From: Allolobophora icterica
Lineage: Eukaryota; Annelida; Clitellata; Crassiclitellata; Lumbricidae
Reading direction: 5' to 3'
DNA: 64,000 bases
Assembly (NCBI GenBank): GCA_963556255.1
Contig: OY744615.1
Coordinates: forward strand, 47,190,648 to 47,254,647
Shown here: positions 11,201 through 20,700 of the stretch, piece by piece
Layout: each line of letters opens with the position of its first letter
How positions within the stretch are numbered: position 1 is the stretch's first letter
The notes under the pieces: model-generated
What the model was told of the DNA's origin: nothing
Database searches by the model: none
The model's input: the letters and a program-made list of their open reading frames with translations, nothing else
Position numbers and translations under genes: made by a program

Positions 11201-14200
11201 GAAGCATTAGTTATCTTAATGTCCAGGAGCAATATTAATCATAATGTCCATAAGCAATATTAATCATAATGTCCACGAGCAATATTGATCATGATGTCCA
11301 CTTGTAAGCAATAGTAATAGTAATACCCTTGAGCCATATTAATCATAATGTCCACGAGCAATATTAACTAATAAATCGGACTTTTCAGCCCGGAAGCTGC
11401 TATCACGTGGAGAGGTCCAAACAACAACCTACCAATTGGAAGGTACACATTGGCGAACTTCAATTCAGGACTGAAAATAACGTACCTGAGGCAGTCTGAT
11501 TCAGGGATTTACATCTGTGAGGGTTCTAACTGGCGCGGACAGAAATCGCAGAATATCAATCTGACTGTTGATGGTTTGTCTTTTCAAGCTGTTCATTCAG
11601 GGTGTTGAATAGCTAGTCATTGCTGATGTTCAGTTTGTAATTGTGATTAGTAACTTCTGTAGCGCGGTGTGTAATGCACAAGGCATCAACCGTTGGCACA
11701 CCAAATCCAAGTCGTAATCAGGTCAATATCCAGAAGATCAGCCCGTAAGGAATGGAATTGCCTACCTATGTCTGTTCGATGCCTGGACTCAGGCAGCCTG
11801 TGGAGATTAAGTTTGGCGATGAGATGTTGCTGATTGGCTATGGATTAACATTGATGGAAGACTTTAGTGTCAATATTACCTCCCATTATTTAATCTACGG
11901 ACTGTCTATTAGTATTATTATTACAAACATTTTTAATGTACGCAGAGTCACAGAGATATGCGAATCTGAGACTCGGTTAGTCCATCGTCAGGTGAAGAGC
12001 AGTTAGATTTCCAATGTTTGAAGGCCAATGAGAATTAGTGAGTTTTGAGTCGTTTCTTCAAGGAAGTTATTGAGTCCAGGCATCGAACAGACATAGGTAG
12101 GCAATTCCATTCCTTAGGGGTAGCAACATGGAATGCACGAGAGCCCATGACAGAGCTACATCGAGGCTCATTCAAAAGACCCATATCTATAACACTGTTG
12201 TCATAATATCAAGGCAGTATTTTCTAATTATAAGCGCATCCTCGAGCGCTATCTCAAGATGCTGTTGAAGAAGGTAATACAGGTTTTGTGGCATTGTTTT
12301 CATTTGGTTTCGTTCTTTTCTTTGCAGCTGTTCCAGTTTTCCGACTTCCATCGGACCAACCTCAAAACGTCAACATTACGGAGGGAGATAGCGCAACCTT
12401 CCGATGCAACGCTTATGCCAAACCAAAGGCAGATATAACGTGGATGATGAATGGGTTGCCACTTGACAGTTAGTAAACAACGCTGTTATACATTTACCTA
12501 CGCTGGGCCCACTGCTAATACACATTTACCTATGCTGGGCCAACCAGCTGGAATTGCCTTTCTTGAGAGCTGCAGCTCGAGCTCCTCAGTTTGTCCCTTC
12601 CACAGTTTTGCAAGCGCCTTATGTCTGTATTATTCGACACAGAATCAACAGTAATTTCACTGGTTCGGGTCAGGAGCGCCACTGATAAGTTTATTCTTGA
12701 AGTGGCAATTTATAAATTTTGTCAGATTACAATTACAATTTAATGGTTAATAAACGACTTTGTTATGATACCTTGTATTTAACCGTTAGTAAACAACTCT
12801 CTTATGATCCCTCATTCTATTTAACGGTTATGATCCCTCATTCTATTTAACGGTTATTAAACGTCTCTGTTATGATTCCTCGTTCCATTTAACGATTAGT
12901 AAACAACTATGTTATTGCATATAACTGTTAGTAAACAATTACTTGACAACTCATTGAATTTTAACCATTTAGTAAATAATTATATTATGATCCTCTTTTG
13001 AATTTAACTGCTAGTAAATTGGTTTTCAGTACTTGCAACCCATGTAAAAGTTAGGAAACAATTGTGTTACGGTTCCTAAACAAACTTAATAAATTTGTAG
13101 GAGATTAAAAGGTAACCAGTTATAACGGACTAATATAGGCTAGCACAGAGAGCGTCCCTGATCAGTTTTCTTTTGTATTGGTGCTATATAAATTTCTAAT
13201 TGCAGTTGTTTCACATTGCTTATCTATGCTTTATACTGTTGTATTAGAAGTTTTCTAAAGTAATTGGTGCTTTTGCTATCCAGCTACGTTTCTTCCGAGC
13301 CGCATTTCCATTACCCCGGACCTGCACAGTCTGACGGTCCGGTCTGTCTGTCGTGACTGCACAGACCGAGAATCTTTCACCGATCTCATGGTCATCCAGT
13401 GCAACACCAGCAATAAACACGGCTATGCATTTGGCTCAGGATACTTGAATGTTCTTAGTAAGTAAGGCTGATGGCTGTGTCTTTAGCCACTTGAATATTC
13501 ACAGTAAGTATGGATTCTGGTTTTTAATTTCTAAGTGTGGCTTGTGGCTGTGTCTTTAGCCACTTGAATTTTTCTGTAAGCGTGGCTTATGGCTGTCTTT
13601 ATTCCATTGAATGTTCTTGGTATGTGTGGCTTATGACAGTATCTCAGCCACTTGAATGTTACCTGTAAGTGTGGCTTATGCTGGTATCTCAGCCACTTGA
13701 ATGCTATCTTTAAGTGTGGCTTACAGCTGTGTCTGTAGCCAATTGAATGTTCTCGACAAGTGTGGCTTATGGCTGTGTCTATAGCCACTTGAATGTTCTC
13801 AGCAAGTGTGGCTTATGGCTGTGTCTTTAGCCACTTGAATGTTCTTATGGTTGTGCTCAGTAAGTATGGTGCATAGCTACTTGGTTTATCTTTAGCCACT
13901 TTTTTCAGCAGATATGGCATTTATTTTACTTGGGCCTTCTCATTACTCCATCTAGGCCCTAGATTCAGGCTTACTGACTCTGAACGGTTAGCAAGTGTTT
14001 AGATAAATAATGGAAATAAATAGTAATAAATAAATAGAAATAAATAAATATGGCTGTGTTTAATTACTGATGCAGTCTTAATAAGTAGCAATTTACAGGT
14101 AATGCAAATCCATTTTAATTTAACTTGTATATTAAGTAACTTAAAAATTTAATTGTATTGGATCATTTCCATATTCGTAGGGTATTAAAAAACTTATGTT

Positions 14201-16337
14201 TTCTTTCATAGAGAAGACAAGCGTGAGTCTATTTGGAGAAACCACGGTCACAATCGACGACAACCAGCAGAGGTCGCTCCAGTTTCAGTGTATCGGAACG
14301 TCCGATCCGAGCACCGCAGTCCACTACACCTGGTACCAAATCGCAGACGATGACCAACATCGCTCCCTCGTCTACCACTCGCCTCCTGTCGTTGTCATTG
14401 ACGGCGGGACGCTGACGATTACGGCGGGAGAGAACACCACCAGCAACTGGAACAAGCATCGCGGTCGCTACCAGTGTGTTGCGGACGATGGATACAGCCG
14501 CGCCGATGCAATGACCACCATCGAGGTTCTTGAACCTGAGCCAGAGAGAGGTTGGGGTTGAAATCGCTGCTCTTGATTATTTAAAGTCCTGATGATGTTT
14601 AAGTAGGTGACAGTTAATCTGATCCAATTACTGTTATCATAATGATATCAGTCGATGGTTGCTTCAGGGAAAATCACAATAAAAAGTCCTAATCTATCAG
14701 AGAAGCCAGGTTGAAAATGGTGTGGTATATAGCGAATTTTAACGTCAATCTTTAAATATGTGGGATGTGGTGGTGTAGTGGTATGTTCTGTGCCTTGTAA
14801 CTGGAGAGTCGCAAAGTCGGATCTAACTGCGTAGTGACCCTTGGACAGTTTGCTCACCCACAGTTGTCTGTGAGGAAGGCAACAGGAAGCCACCTCACTC
14901 ATCTCATCCCTGGGTGGCATAAAGCCAACAGACCTGCCTTCGAAAATAGAAAAACCAGAGATAGAACTTTTGTTTGCAATATAATGGCTTTGTATGTTTT
15001 CTTTTTGATTCATCTTCTATGGTTTGTTTCTCAGGTCCGCAGACGGCAAGCATCTTGGATTACTGGTGGATCTTTGTGATCATCGCTTGTCTCTTTCTGC
15101 TCTTCATCCTCATCCTCATCTGTTGCATCTGTCTGTTCCGTAACCGTGGCGACAAGTACGACGGTACGTCAGAAGATATCGTAATCGTAAACTCCTAGTT
15201 CATAAAGCACTACTCTCAAGCTAAGCGCAGAGCACCAGCTTATTCACAAGCACTGCGTCAAGTCAAAGGAGTTGTGAAGTTCCGTGAAATTTTAGCTATC
15301 GGAGGAATTCCGAGAATTTTTTTTAGCTATTTCCTTGATTTTACATTTATCTGAACTGAAATTGTTTTAAGTACGAGTATTTAAATTCAGTTGAAAGTTA
15401 TAGATTATTTAGACCTCCCTTTGAGAAAAAGAAAATTAAATTATAATTGCAATCCAGAGAAGGAACTGGTGGAATCTGGTTTCCATGACTACCAGAGGTG
15501 GTACTATTTTATTTCTGTATCGGGTTTTGATCTGGCTGCTGAAGTGGATTACGATTTTTTACATTATTATAACGGCGCGATAGAAGTCATTACATTTAGA
15601 TTAGATTGTGATGATTGACAGCAGTCTGTGATGAACATATGTTTTTGTTTTTTAAAGACAGTTACTCTTGGAAGTTTAATAATTTTTTTAAATAATCAGC
15701 AGATATTACTTAGTAAGTTTGTAATCAATATCAGATGTATGTTCTAACAGTTGATGGCAAAGAACGCAAGAACGGAAATAATCCAGAGAAAGAACTGGTT
15801 GATTCTGGTTTCCATGACTACCAGAGGCGGTATGATTTTATTTAATTTCTTATCTGCCTTCCATATCGACTGTTTGTTTAAATTTGCACACAAGGCTTCT
15901 TCTTGTATTGAGATTTTGTGCAGTATGTAGTCTGAATTTTGGGCGGATTAGCACAAGTCAACTACCCGTGATTTCATTCTGATACCGGAAATTTTACTTG
16001 CCAATTCAAGTACAGTTTGAGGAAGCCTGCAATTGACATTTCTGAGCATCTTCGGTGCTGATAAAATGTTCTAGTGTGTTTAATCTATCAGGGAAACATA
16101 ACTGACTTTTCTGTTGTTTCTTTTACAACGCTTTCATAAACCTTTTCTACATATGGTTATAGAGAAGTGGAGCCATTCAAGGGAAGCCAGAACTCACTCG
16201 GCAGTTCAGCACGACTTTTTGGCGACGACGCAAGCGAAGTCGGTGAACACAGCAAGTTCTTGGAGAACGGTTCATTCCACAGTGCCCCTTACACAGACAC
16301 AGTCGATCGCATGAGAGGTCGCAGCGAAATTGTCTAG
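5278..16337 (+). CDS. L1-family Ig cell-adhesion protein lacking FNIII domains (gene 1)
   Basis: Exons: 5278-5353, 5596-5701, 5971-6347, 8481-8609, 9991-10099, 11389-11573, 12328-12468, 13284-13457, 14212-14550, 15035-15163, 15751-15829, 16163-16337. All joins are GT-AG and phase-compatible, giving 672 aa. Residues 1-22 are a signal peptide (hydrophobic LLVFAVV). Ig domains lie at about 28-110 (C..W, GYYQCVASNQYG), 118-229 (GDLYF as in L1 Ig2, both canonical Cys absent), 230-327 (GIYICEGSNW), 328-432 (LMVIQC..SNKHG as in L1 Ig4) and 433-545 (GRYQCVADDGY). A transmembrane helix spans about 556-580. The 92-aa tail has L1-like GSQNSLG and NGSFHSAPY, resembling the ankyrin motif SFIGQY, and ends SEIV, a possible PDZ ligand. 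Known L1 proteins have six Ig and several FNIII domains; here one Ig and all FNIII are missing. An acceptor-like ttgttgttttag at 5261-5272 suggests a 5'UTR exon upstream. Family assignment is firm; orthology is not. Confidence 0.88.
6520..6830 (-). mobile_element. LINE-b 3' end (intron 3 of gene 1)
   Basis: On the minus strand it reads GERSFSVPVPKFWNALL, the GERAFSV..P..WN motif of LINE ORF2 C-termini. It is followed by the LINE-b tail (ctggatattgacctgatta, cttggttttgg, gtgcattacacatcgg). Other copies: 9620-9980, 11640-11760, 40540-40740, 50690-50860 and 52350-52630. Confidence 0.7.
6903..7140 (+). mobile_element. SINE-B
   Basis: A tRNA-like head carries an A box (tggctcagtggtaagtt) and a B box (ggttcgaatcc). 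The body runs ccttgggcaagtccttcac ... gggagcgcctctgagtag and the tail ggcgctatagaaatatcc then an AT-rich end. A second copy is at 33210-33441. The tail resembles LINE-c 3' ends, as expected if it borrows LINE machinery. Confidence 0.85.
7365..7625 (+). mobile_element. LINE-a 3' fragment
   Basis: It reads FHLKLKSHFFKNSYRDSTDP, matching 2311-2380, and ends with the family tail gcagcgcttgtgaata...ctgcgcttggccttcc. Confidence 0.65.
8045..8220 (+). mobile_element. SINE-D
   Basis: tRNA-like head (gccttgtaacacggagagta, gagttcgagcc) plus the family body cttaagcaagtgtttcac ... gcgccatcgactgatgcttg ... taataaat. It lies in intron 3 of gene 1. Confidence 0.75.
8690..9124 (+). repeat. minisatellite, about 22-26 bp units
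   Basis: Many copies of gtttatttagttatgtatgt with small changes, in intron 4 of gene 1. Open frames over it are repeat artefacts. Confidence 0.9.
9133..9357. mobile_element. hAT-type MITE
   Basis: 225 bp with termini TAGGGCTGTACCGAATA and the reverse complement of TAGGGCTGTACTGAATA. A perfect 8-bp target duplication gtttaagt lies at 9125-9132 and 9358-9365. Internal inverted 'tattcggccgaatacg' words add more foldback. It is inserted in the minisatellite. Confidence 0.92.
9620..9980 (+). mobile_element. LINE-b 3' end
   Basis: The + strand reads NSRTVRGERALSVAGPTFW ... FCSQLKTYLFQTAYPP, the C-terminus of a LINE ORF2. A non-coding tail ctggatattgacctgatta ... cattagacaccgatgtaata follows. It ends 11 bp before the acceptor of exon 5 of gene 1 (exon start 9991). 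Confidence 0.8.
10371..10797. mobile_element. hAT-type MITE
   Basis: Terminal inverted repeats TAGGGGTCCGCCGGAAA and TAGGGGTCCACCGGAAA. A perfect 8-bp target duplication atgtagtt lies at 10363-10370 and 10798-10805. The subtermini are rich in ttccgg; the interior is AT-rich and non-coding. It lies in intron 5 of gene 1. Confidence 0.93.
10905..11025 (-). mobile_element. SINE-C fragment
   Basis: On the minus strand: tRNA-like head with gggttcaaatccccaccagg, then the family body word caaatttgtg. It is diverged. Confidence 0.55.
11040..11388. other. intron 5 remainder with a short tandem repeat
   Basis: At 11200-11370 the phrase 'taatcataatgtccacgagc' and variants recur about six times in roughly 28-bp steps, directly before exon 6. 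Nothing else is recognised. Confidence 0.6.
11640..11760 (-). mobile_element. LINE-b tail fragment
   Basis: Inverted tail words of LINE-b (gtgtaatgcacaaggcatc, gtcaatatccagaagatcag). At 11750-12120 there is a further imperfect inverted pair: ggaatggaattgcctaccta near 11750 is mirrored near 12090-12115. Confidence 0.6.
12469..13020 (+). repeat. minisatellite starting at the exon 7 splice donor
   Basis: The donor of exon 7 reads ACA|gttagtaaacaacgctgtt. The word gttagtaaaca(a) plus tgttatgatcc...atttaac recurs at about 12743, 12785, 12850, 12895, 12930 and 12970-13010, in roughly 40-60 bp steps. A LINE fragment (12480-12735) splits the first unit from the rest. Confidence 0.7.
12480..12735 (+). 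mobile_element. LINE-c 3' fragment
   Basis: Contains ggccaaccagctggaattgc and agctcgagctcctcag, shared inversely with 42860-42910 and 51560-51610. It then has the family tail tcaggagcgccactgataag ... aatttataaattt. It sits a few bases into intron 7 of gene 1. Confidence 0.65.
13443..13880 (+). repeat. minisatellite built from the exon 8 end and its splice donor
   Basis: Exon 8 ends ACTTGAATGTTCTTA|gtaagtaag. About eight more units of 45-60 bp follow, each with cacttgaatgttct.., a donor-like gtaagt/gcaagt/gtatgt, tgtggcttatggctg and tgtctttagc. Units begin near 13488, 13558, 13605, 13650, 13695, 13740, 13785 and 13830. The array therefore repeats both exon-end sequence and potential 5' splice sites. 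Confidence 0.85.
14755..14885 (+). mobile_element. SINE-B/D-like fragment
   Basis: Starts gggatgtggtggtgtagtgg, has a degraded B box and the body words cttggacagtttgctcaccc and cacagttgtctg. It is diverged. Confidence 0.5.
15205..15295 (-). mobile_element. LINE-a tail fragment
   Basis: Inverted LINE-a tail: aagctaagcgcagagcacca, gcttattcacaagcactgcg. It follows the transmembrane exon of gene 1 immediately. Confidence 0.55.
15440..15515 (+). pseudogene. partial duplicate of gene 1 exon 11
   Basis: About 66 bp matches 15778-15840 closely: both read PEKELV(E/D)SGFHDYQR and continue past the donor into the intron. This copy has AG|gtgg where the real exon has AGGCG|gtatg, and lacks a clear upstream acceptor. 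It is most likely a tandem duplicate that is not spliced, though a rare alternative exon cannot be excluded. Confidence 0.75.
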
Positions 16338-17640
16338 TCCATCATTTCTAGTCGAAGGCGATGCAACTGTAACTTTTTGATGATTTAGTTACGCTGGATA
16401 AAGCTGCAAGAAAACGCGAACTTTCTGTGACCAGCATCAAGTCATAGACATTTGCACTGTGGTCTTATTCATATTTTGTTCGACTTGAGAAAGTGTTTTA
16501 CTGGAGAGGTTTTTATTGATGTCACAGATGCAAATCTTTGTAGGATTTCGTTTTAATAAGACGATGTGAAAGTTGCACGATATAGTCAATGTTCTTTTAG
16601 GTTTGTATTGTCTTTGTGGCAATTTTTTTCTGATAATCATGTCTTGAAATATGCCTTGATGCTTACAGTAACCGCTGATAAACTTGAACATTTTGTGACA
16701 ATGTCCACCTGTACGGCATTCCATTCTTTTGGAGTTTTACCCTGGGTCATGTCTTGTGCAACGGTTACTTTCCACTCTAGGTCTGCGTCGTAGCGATTTG
16801 TACTTTTCTGAGGAGACAATTTCCATGCTTTCCCATTTACTATGCTGTTTTTATAAGCTTTTTGTGGTAGGGTTGCTATAGGAACCTTATTGATGCACTC
16901 TGTCTAGTCCTATGGCCTGCCTTTATCATCGCTTATGAAATACTGGTTCTCAGTTCATTATTATTAAGGAGCTTTTATATAGCACTCCTTCAAGGTCTTT
17001 TACTCATTCTTTTGACAGAATACTGCAGGTGCAGTCTTTACAGTTGAGTTTTATGAGATTATTGTTTATCATTAGTTCTTTTATTGTAGAAATACGGGTG
17101 CTGATAATACTCAACTTCTTAAATTAGCCTGCTCAGAAAAGCTGACAATACTCATGACCCTAAATGAACCTCCTTACAGTATAGTATTTTAAGGAAATCC
17201 ACCAAATCTTGTAAAAGTGACAGTCAGGAAAAGCATTTTTAATCTGAATGTGAAAGACTTTGCAGTGTGGGACATCCAGTGTCTAACTGATAGTTTATTG
17301 AGTAGCGAGCAATTTCAGTGCACAAAACATCTGAAATCATATCTTATTATTGTTGACATCAAATAGCAATATCGACGGTGTCTTGTTTTTGAGACTTAAC
17401 AAATTTTCTAATAACGTTGCAAAATTAATCTTGAAATATTTCAAGTCGGTGAATGGTGTTCTTGTTTAGTTGCTTTCACAAAATTCATAAGGCTCTTTAA
17501 CGTAAGAAACGAATGTGATTGGCATAAAGTGAAGTCTTGTTTTTCGTATTTAGTCACAGATATGGTTGATAATAAAATACAAAATCTGATAAAAAATGTC
17601 ACAATCCATTTGGCCTGTGTAAAATATTTCTTCTACTGCA
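16338..17640 (+). other. probable 3'UTR of gene 1
   Basis: No gene or repeat is recognised. AATAAA at 17571-17576, just before the TA array, is a candidate polyadenylation signal; this is inferred from position. Confidence 0.4.
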
Positions 17641-17642
17641 CA

Positions 17643-17644
<2 letters not shown>

Positions 17645-17728
<84 letters not shown>

Positions 17729-17750
17729 TATATATATATGCATATATATA
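17645..17750. repeat. (TA)n microsatellite
   Basis: About 100 bp of nearly pure TA with two GCATATA interruptions near its end. Confidence 0.97.
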
Positions 17751-18189
17751 TAACTAACTGCAAATAATATATATTAAATGCTTATGCATGTTTTATAGAC
17801 TTTAATCTACATTTGCATATTTAGATCAACTACTCGTAATGTTTTACAGTCTATTTTTGTGCAGTTAGTTTTTTCGTGTTTGAGGCGACTTGGTTTCTGC
17901 TGCAGCATGACGCCAGTAAGCAACACTGCACATGCTATTGTTTTTATATGTTGTTTGATGAGATTTTCGTTTTACTAACTCAGTGCCTCGTGATGGAAGT
18001 CTTAAACGGTTTTTAGATCCATTTTAAACGCTTGAAGGAATTTGTTCATTTACTTGGAATGTTACTGTATTCGGAAAACTCGTGTGGCTACTGTGTTACT
18101 TCATGTGGATGTATAGATCTGTTTTGTGTACCAACGTCTCAAGGCTTTTGTATAACACCTTTACAGTCTCCAGTCTTCCAATGCGCTAT

Positions 18190-18412
18190 CGGGGCCCGAT
18201 AACGCATTGGATAACATCTGGCGTAGAGTGCGAGAGGTACAGAGATCGAGTCCCATAGGCGGACATGCTTTGTAGGCTGCAATTTGAGCCGTGTATTGCA
18301 GGCTGTCTGTTCTGTTAGTAGTTAAGATTTATCGCATAACATGTACATGTACAGCGCAGTGCGTTTGCAGGCGCTTAATTAAAGAATAAATATTATTATT
18401 GTTATTATTTGT
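18190..18412 (+). mobile_element. SINE-E copy 1
   Basis: tRNA-like head gcccgataacgcattggata (A box) and gagatcgagtccc (B box), about 200 bp in all, ending gcaggcgcttaattaaagaa then an ATT-rich tail. It is nearly identical to 19508-19727, which suggests recent activity. An inverted copy of its first 17 bp (18178-18194) makes a foldback at its 5' end. Confidence 0.88.
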
Positions 18413-18710
18413 CAAGGGTGTTTTGTATGTGTGTATTAAGTCACCATTTCTGTAGAACTTCCATGGAATATTTGAAGGTGCTTTTATGGTTAATCTTGTT
18501 CTCCTGGAGTTTTATTGTTCTTCAGGGTAAGGAGGGTCTGTGTAGTCCAGGGCAAAATGCACATTTGTGCTCCAGCCATCTTCTGGTTAAGTTGCCAACG
18601 TTATAATTTCTGAATATTATTTTTTTGTGCCCGCTGTCCATCTCTGCTTTGCCATTCGCTTAGGCTTGAATATTTGTGCATGCTTGAAGTTCAGAACTTG
18701 ATCTAACCTG

Positions 18711-18711
<1 letters not shown>

Positions 18712-18772
<61 letters not shown>
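18712..18772. repeat. (ATT)n microsatellite
   Basis: About 60 bp of pure ATT. Confidence 0.97.
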
Positions 18773-18773
<1 letters not shown>

Positions 18774-18865
18774 AAATATTTGCTTTACCGGTAGTTATAT
18801 TGGTTTGCTCTATCGAGTTTTGCCAATTCAGCGTGAAGTTTAATACACTGTAGCGTCATAATGAC

Positions 18866-19034
18866 CAGTGTGTAATCTAGTCCCCCTGTTCTGGGGGGAA
18901 ACAAGGTTTCTCGGGGGGGAATTTCCCCCCAAAAAGGTCTCTGCCTTACAATATTGCTGAGTTCTGGGGGCGAAACTTCAATCCTGGGGGGGGGGGGAAA
19001 TTTCCCCCCCAAAAGACGTCTAGATTAAACACTG
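18866..19034. mobile_element. hAT-like MITE
   Basis: 169 bp with termini CAGTGTGTAATCTAG and CAGTGTTTAATCTAG (inverted). The flanks carry a direct repeat cataatgac at 18857-18865 and 19035-19043. This is 9 bp, or 8 bp if one terminal C belongs to the element. The interior has G-runs of up to 12 and C-runs. Confidence 0.85.
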
Positions 19035-19184
19035 CATAATGACATCGTTTTAAAGGCAATGAAGAAAATATATCACAGCCGAGAGCATTGGGTTTGGAAC
19101 AAGACTTTGTGATGACGCATTACTTGATGTGGCTTTTCAGGATGGCGTTATTAGGAATTTCCAGTGTTTTGTCCGGGAATATTA

Positions 19185-19491
19185 GAGGTCATCCACATAT
19201 AACGCTTGCAAAGAGGGGAGGGTGACCCAGATGGGGACAAGGGGTTTTTCCCAGTGCCGACACCTGACTCCAAATGTGGTTCATAGTAATTTCTGAACAG
19301 CCACTGCCTTGAATATTCAGTGAGAATGCAGACAGGCTGTATTGCATTGGATTAGTTAGTTACCAACGTTAGAACTGCGTTGAAGTGAAAACGTTAGCAA
19401 ATGAGGGATGGGGGGGGTATAAGGATAAATTCTGACAAGGAGAGGGAAGGTCTTGAGTAGGTCTCTGCGGAAGTTCATTATGGATGACCCC
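19185..19491. mobile_element. PIF/Harbinger-like MITE
   Basis: Termini GAGGTCATCC and GGGGTCATCC (inverted), with 3-bp target duplication TTA at 19182-19184 and 19492-19494. The same terminus occurs in the 38104-38234 element. The class is inferred from the TIR length and 3-bp TTA duplication. Confidence 0.7.
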
Positions 19492-19507
19492 TTAATGTTG
19501 ATATTTT

Positions 19508-19727
19508 ACTTCTCCGCCCGATAGCGCATTGGATAACATCTGGCGTAGAGTGCGAGAGGTACAGAGATCGAGTCCCATAGGCGGACATGCTTTGTAGGCT
19601 GCAATTTGCGCCGTGTATTGCAGGCTGTCTGTTCTGTTAGTAGTTAAGGTTTATCGCATAACATGTACAGCGCAGTGCGTTTGCAGGCGCTTAATTAAAG
19701 AATAAATATTATTATTATTATTATACA
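19508..19727 (+). mobile_element. SINE-E copy 2
   Basis: Nearly identical to 18190-18412; the main difference is one extra 'atgtac' in copy 1. Its 3' part also matches, inverted, 47860-47910. Confidence 0.88.
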
Positions 19728-19729
19728 TG

Positions 19730-20340
19730 TTACTTCCGAGTCAACAATTCTATTCTAAGACTACTGCAGTTATATTGCTCTGAGTTTTGGGAAAGTTTTA
19801 AAATTTATTTACAATTATGTTTTTAAAACCGTAACACTGGACTTTAAAAAATGTTTATAGGTTCTAAGTAAGTAATCTTTTATTAGCACGAGACATAATG
19901 CTCATATTTTACAACACCATACACTCATACATTGTCAAAAAGTAGCAAAATAGCACAATATCAGTAGAATTAGGCATGGAGTATGAAGATTCTGATCTGT
20001 TAGTTGGATCCGTGTATATACTCGGTCACTTTTATCAGATTTTATACAATTTTAAGCGTAATAGAGTTACAGATATAGCATTTCTGAATGGCTTTTGCGA
20101 ATTTTATGTCGAAAGATGCAATAAAAATAGCGACCGCTGTGCGTTGTGTAGTTGGGCGGCCATCTTGTTTCTTGAAATTTGTTTAATGTAAAGTTGTTTT
20201 AAGCAATCTTTCAAAGACTATCAGTATCAGAGTTTGTGAGTGCTATTTTCTGTTTCAAACTTTGGTTGAAAATCGTGTTTTTGAAAAGATTTCTTTCTCA
20301 CAACTATAGTTTGTTTTAAACACTCGACTTGACTCATGGT
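19730..20340. other. gene-free stretch
   Basis: No gene or repeat family is recognised. A 71-codon open frame at 19976-20191 has no recognisable features. Confidence 0.4.
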
Positions 20341-20344
20341 CTCA

Positions 20345-20700
20345 TACCCTAACTCATCTGATCCCTTCGCCCAGTGGCGTCTATCCCCCCCCCCCCCCAA
20401 GTCATTGGAGCAACTTCCCCTCCCCTCCCCCGTCAATGATGGCACACACACACTGACAGATCCCCCCCATTTGTTGGATGGAGCATTTGCTCCAACGTTT
20501 CCATAGTGTAGTCGCCTCCGCCTTCCAATTCTTCTCACCCTAAACGATACCCGCCTTTAACAGCTGCTGCTGCTGTGCCTCCTATCTTGATCTGCTCCCA
20601 TGGTAACCGGACTGACTTCTAAAGCGCCACTCGAAGGCCAAGCGCCAAGCACCAGCCTATTCACGAGCGCTGCGTCAAATCAGTGGAGTAGTCCAGAGGA
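20345..20700. mobile_element. LINE-a tail fragments, head to head
   Basis: 20345-20610 is a + strand LINE-a tail (ccttccaattcttctcaccc, cagctgctgctgctgtgcc), interrupted by the 20372-20514 element. 20611-20700 is an inverted LINE-a end (cactcgaaggccaagcgcca, cctattcacgagcgctgcgt). Confidence 0.6.
20372..20514. mobile_element. hAT-type MITE, same family as 43179-43354
   Basis: Begins CAGTGGCGTCTATC and shares aagtcattggagcaac, acacactgacagatc and ttggatggagcatttgctcc with 43179-43354. The flanks ccttcgcc (20364-20371) and cctccgcc (20515-20522) match at 7 of 8 bases. The right terminus is shortened. Confidence 0.7.

Noticed and set aside
14551..15034. Hidden FNIII exons between the last Ig and the transmembrane exon of gene 1
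   Set aside because: The intron is only 484 bp, contains a SINE-like fragment, and no frame shows FNIII motifs such as W..P or Y.V.V.
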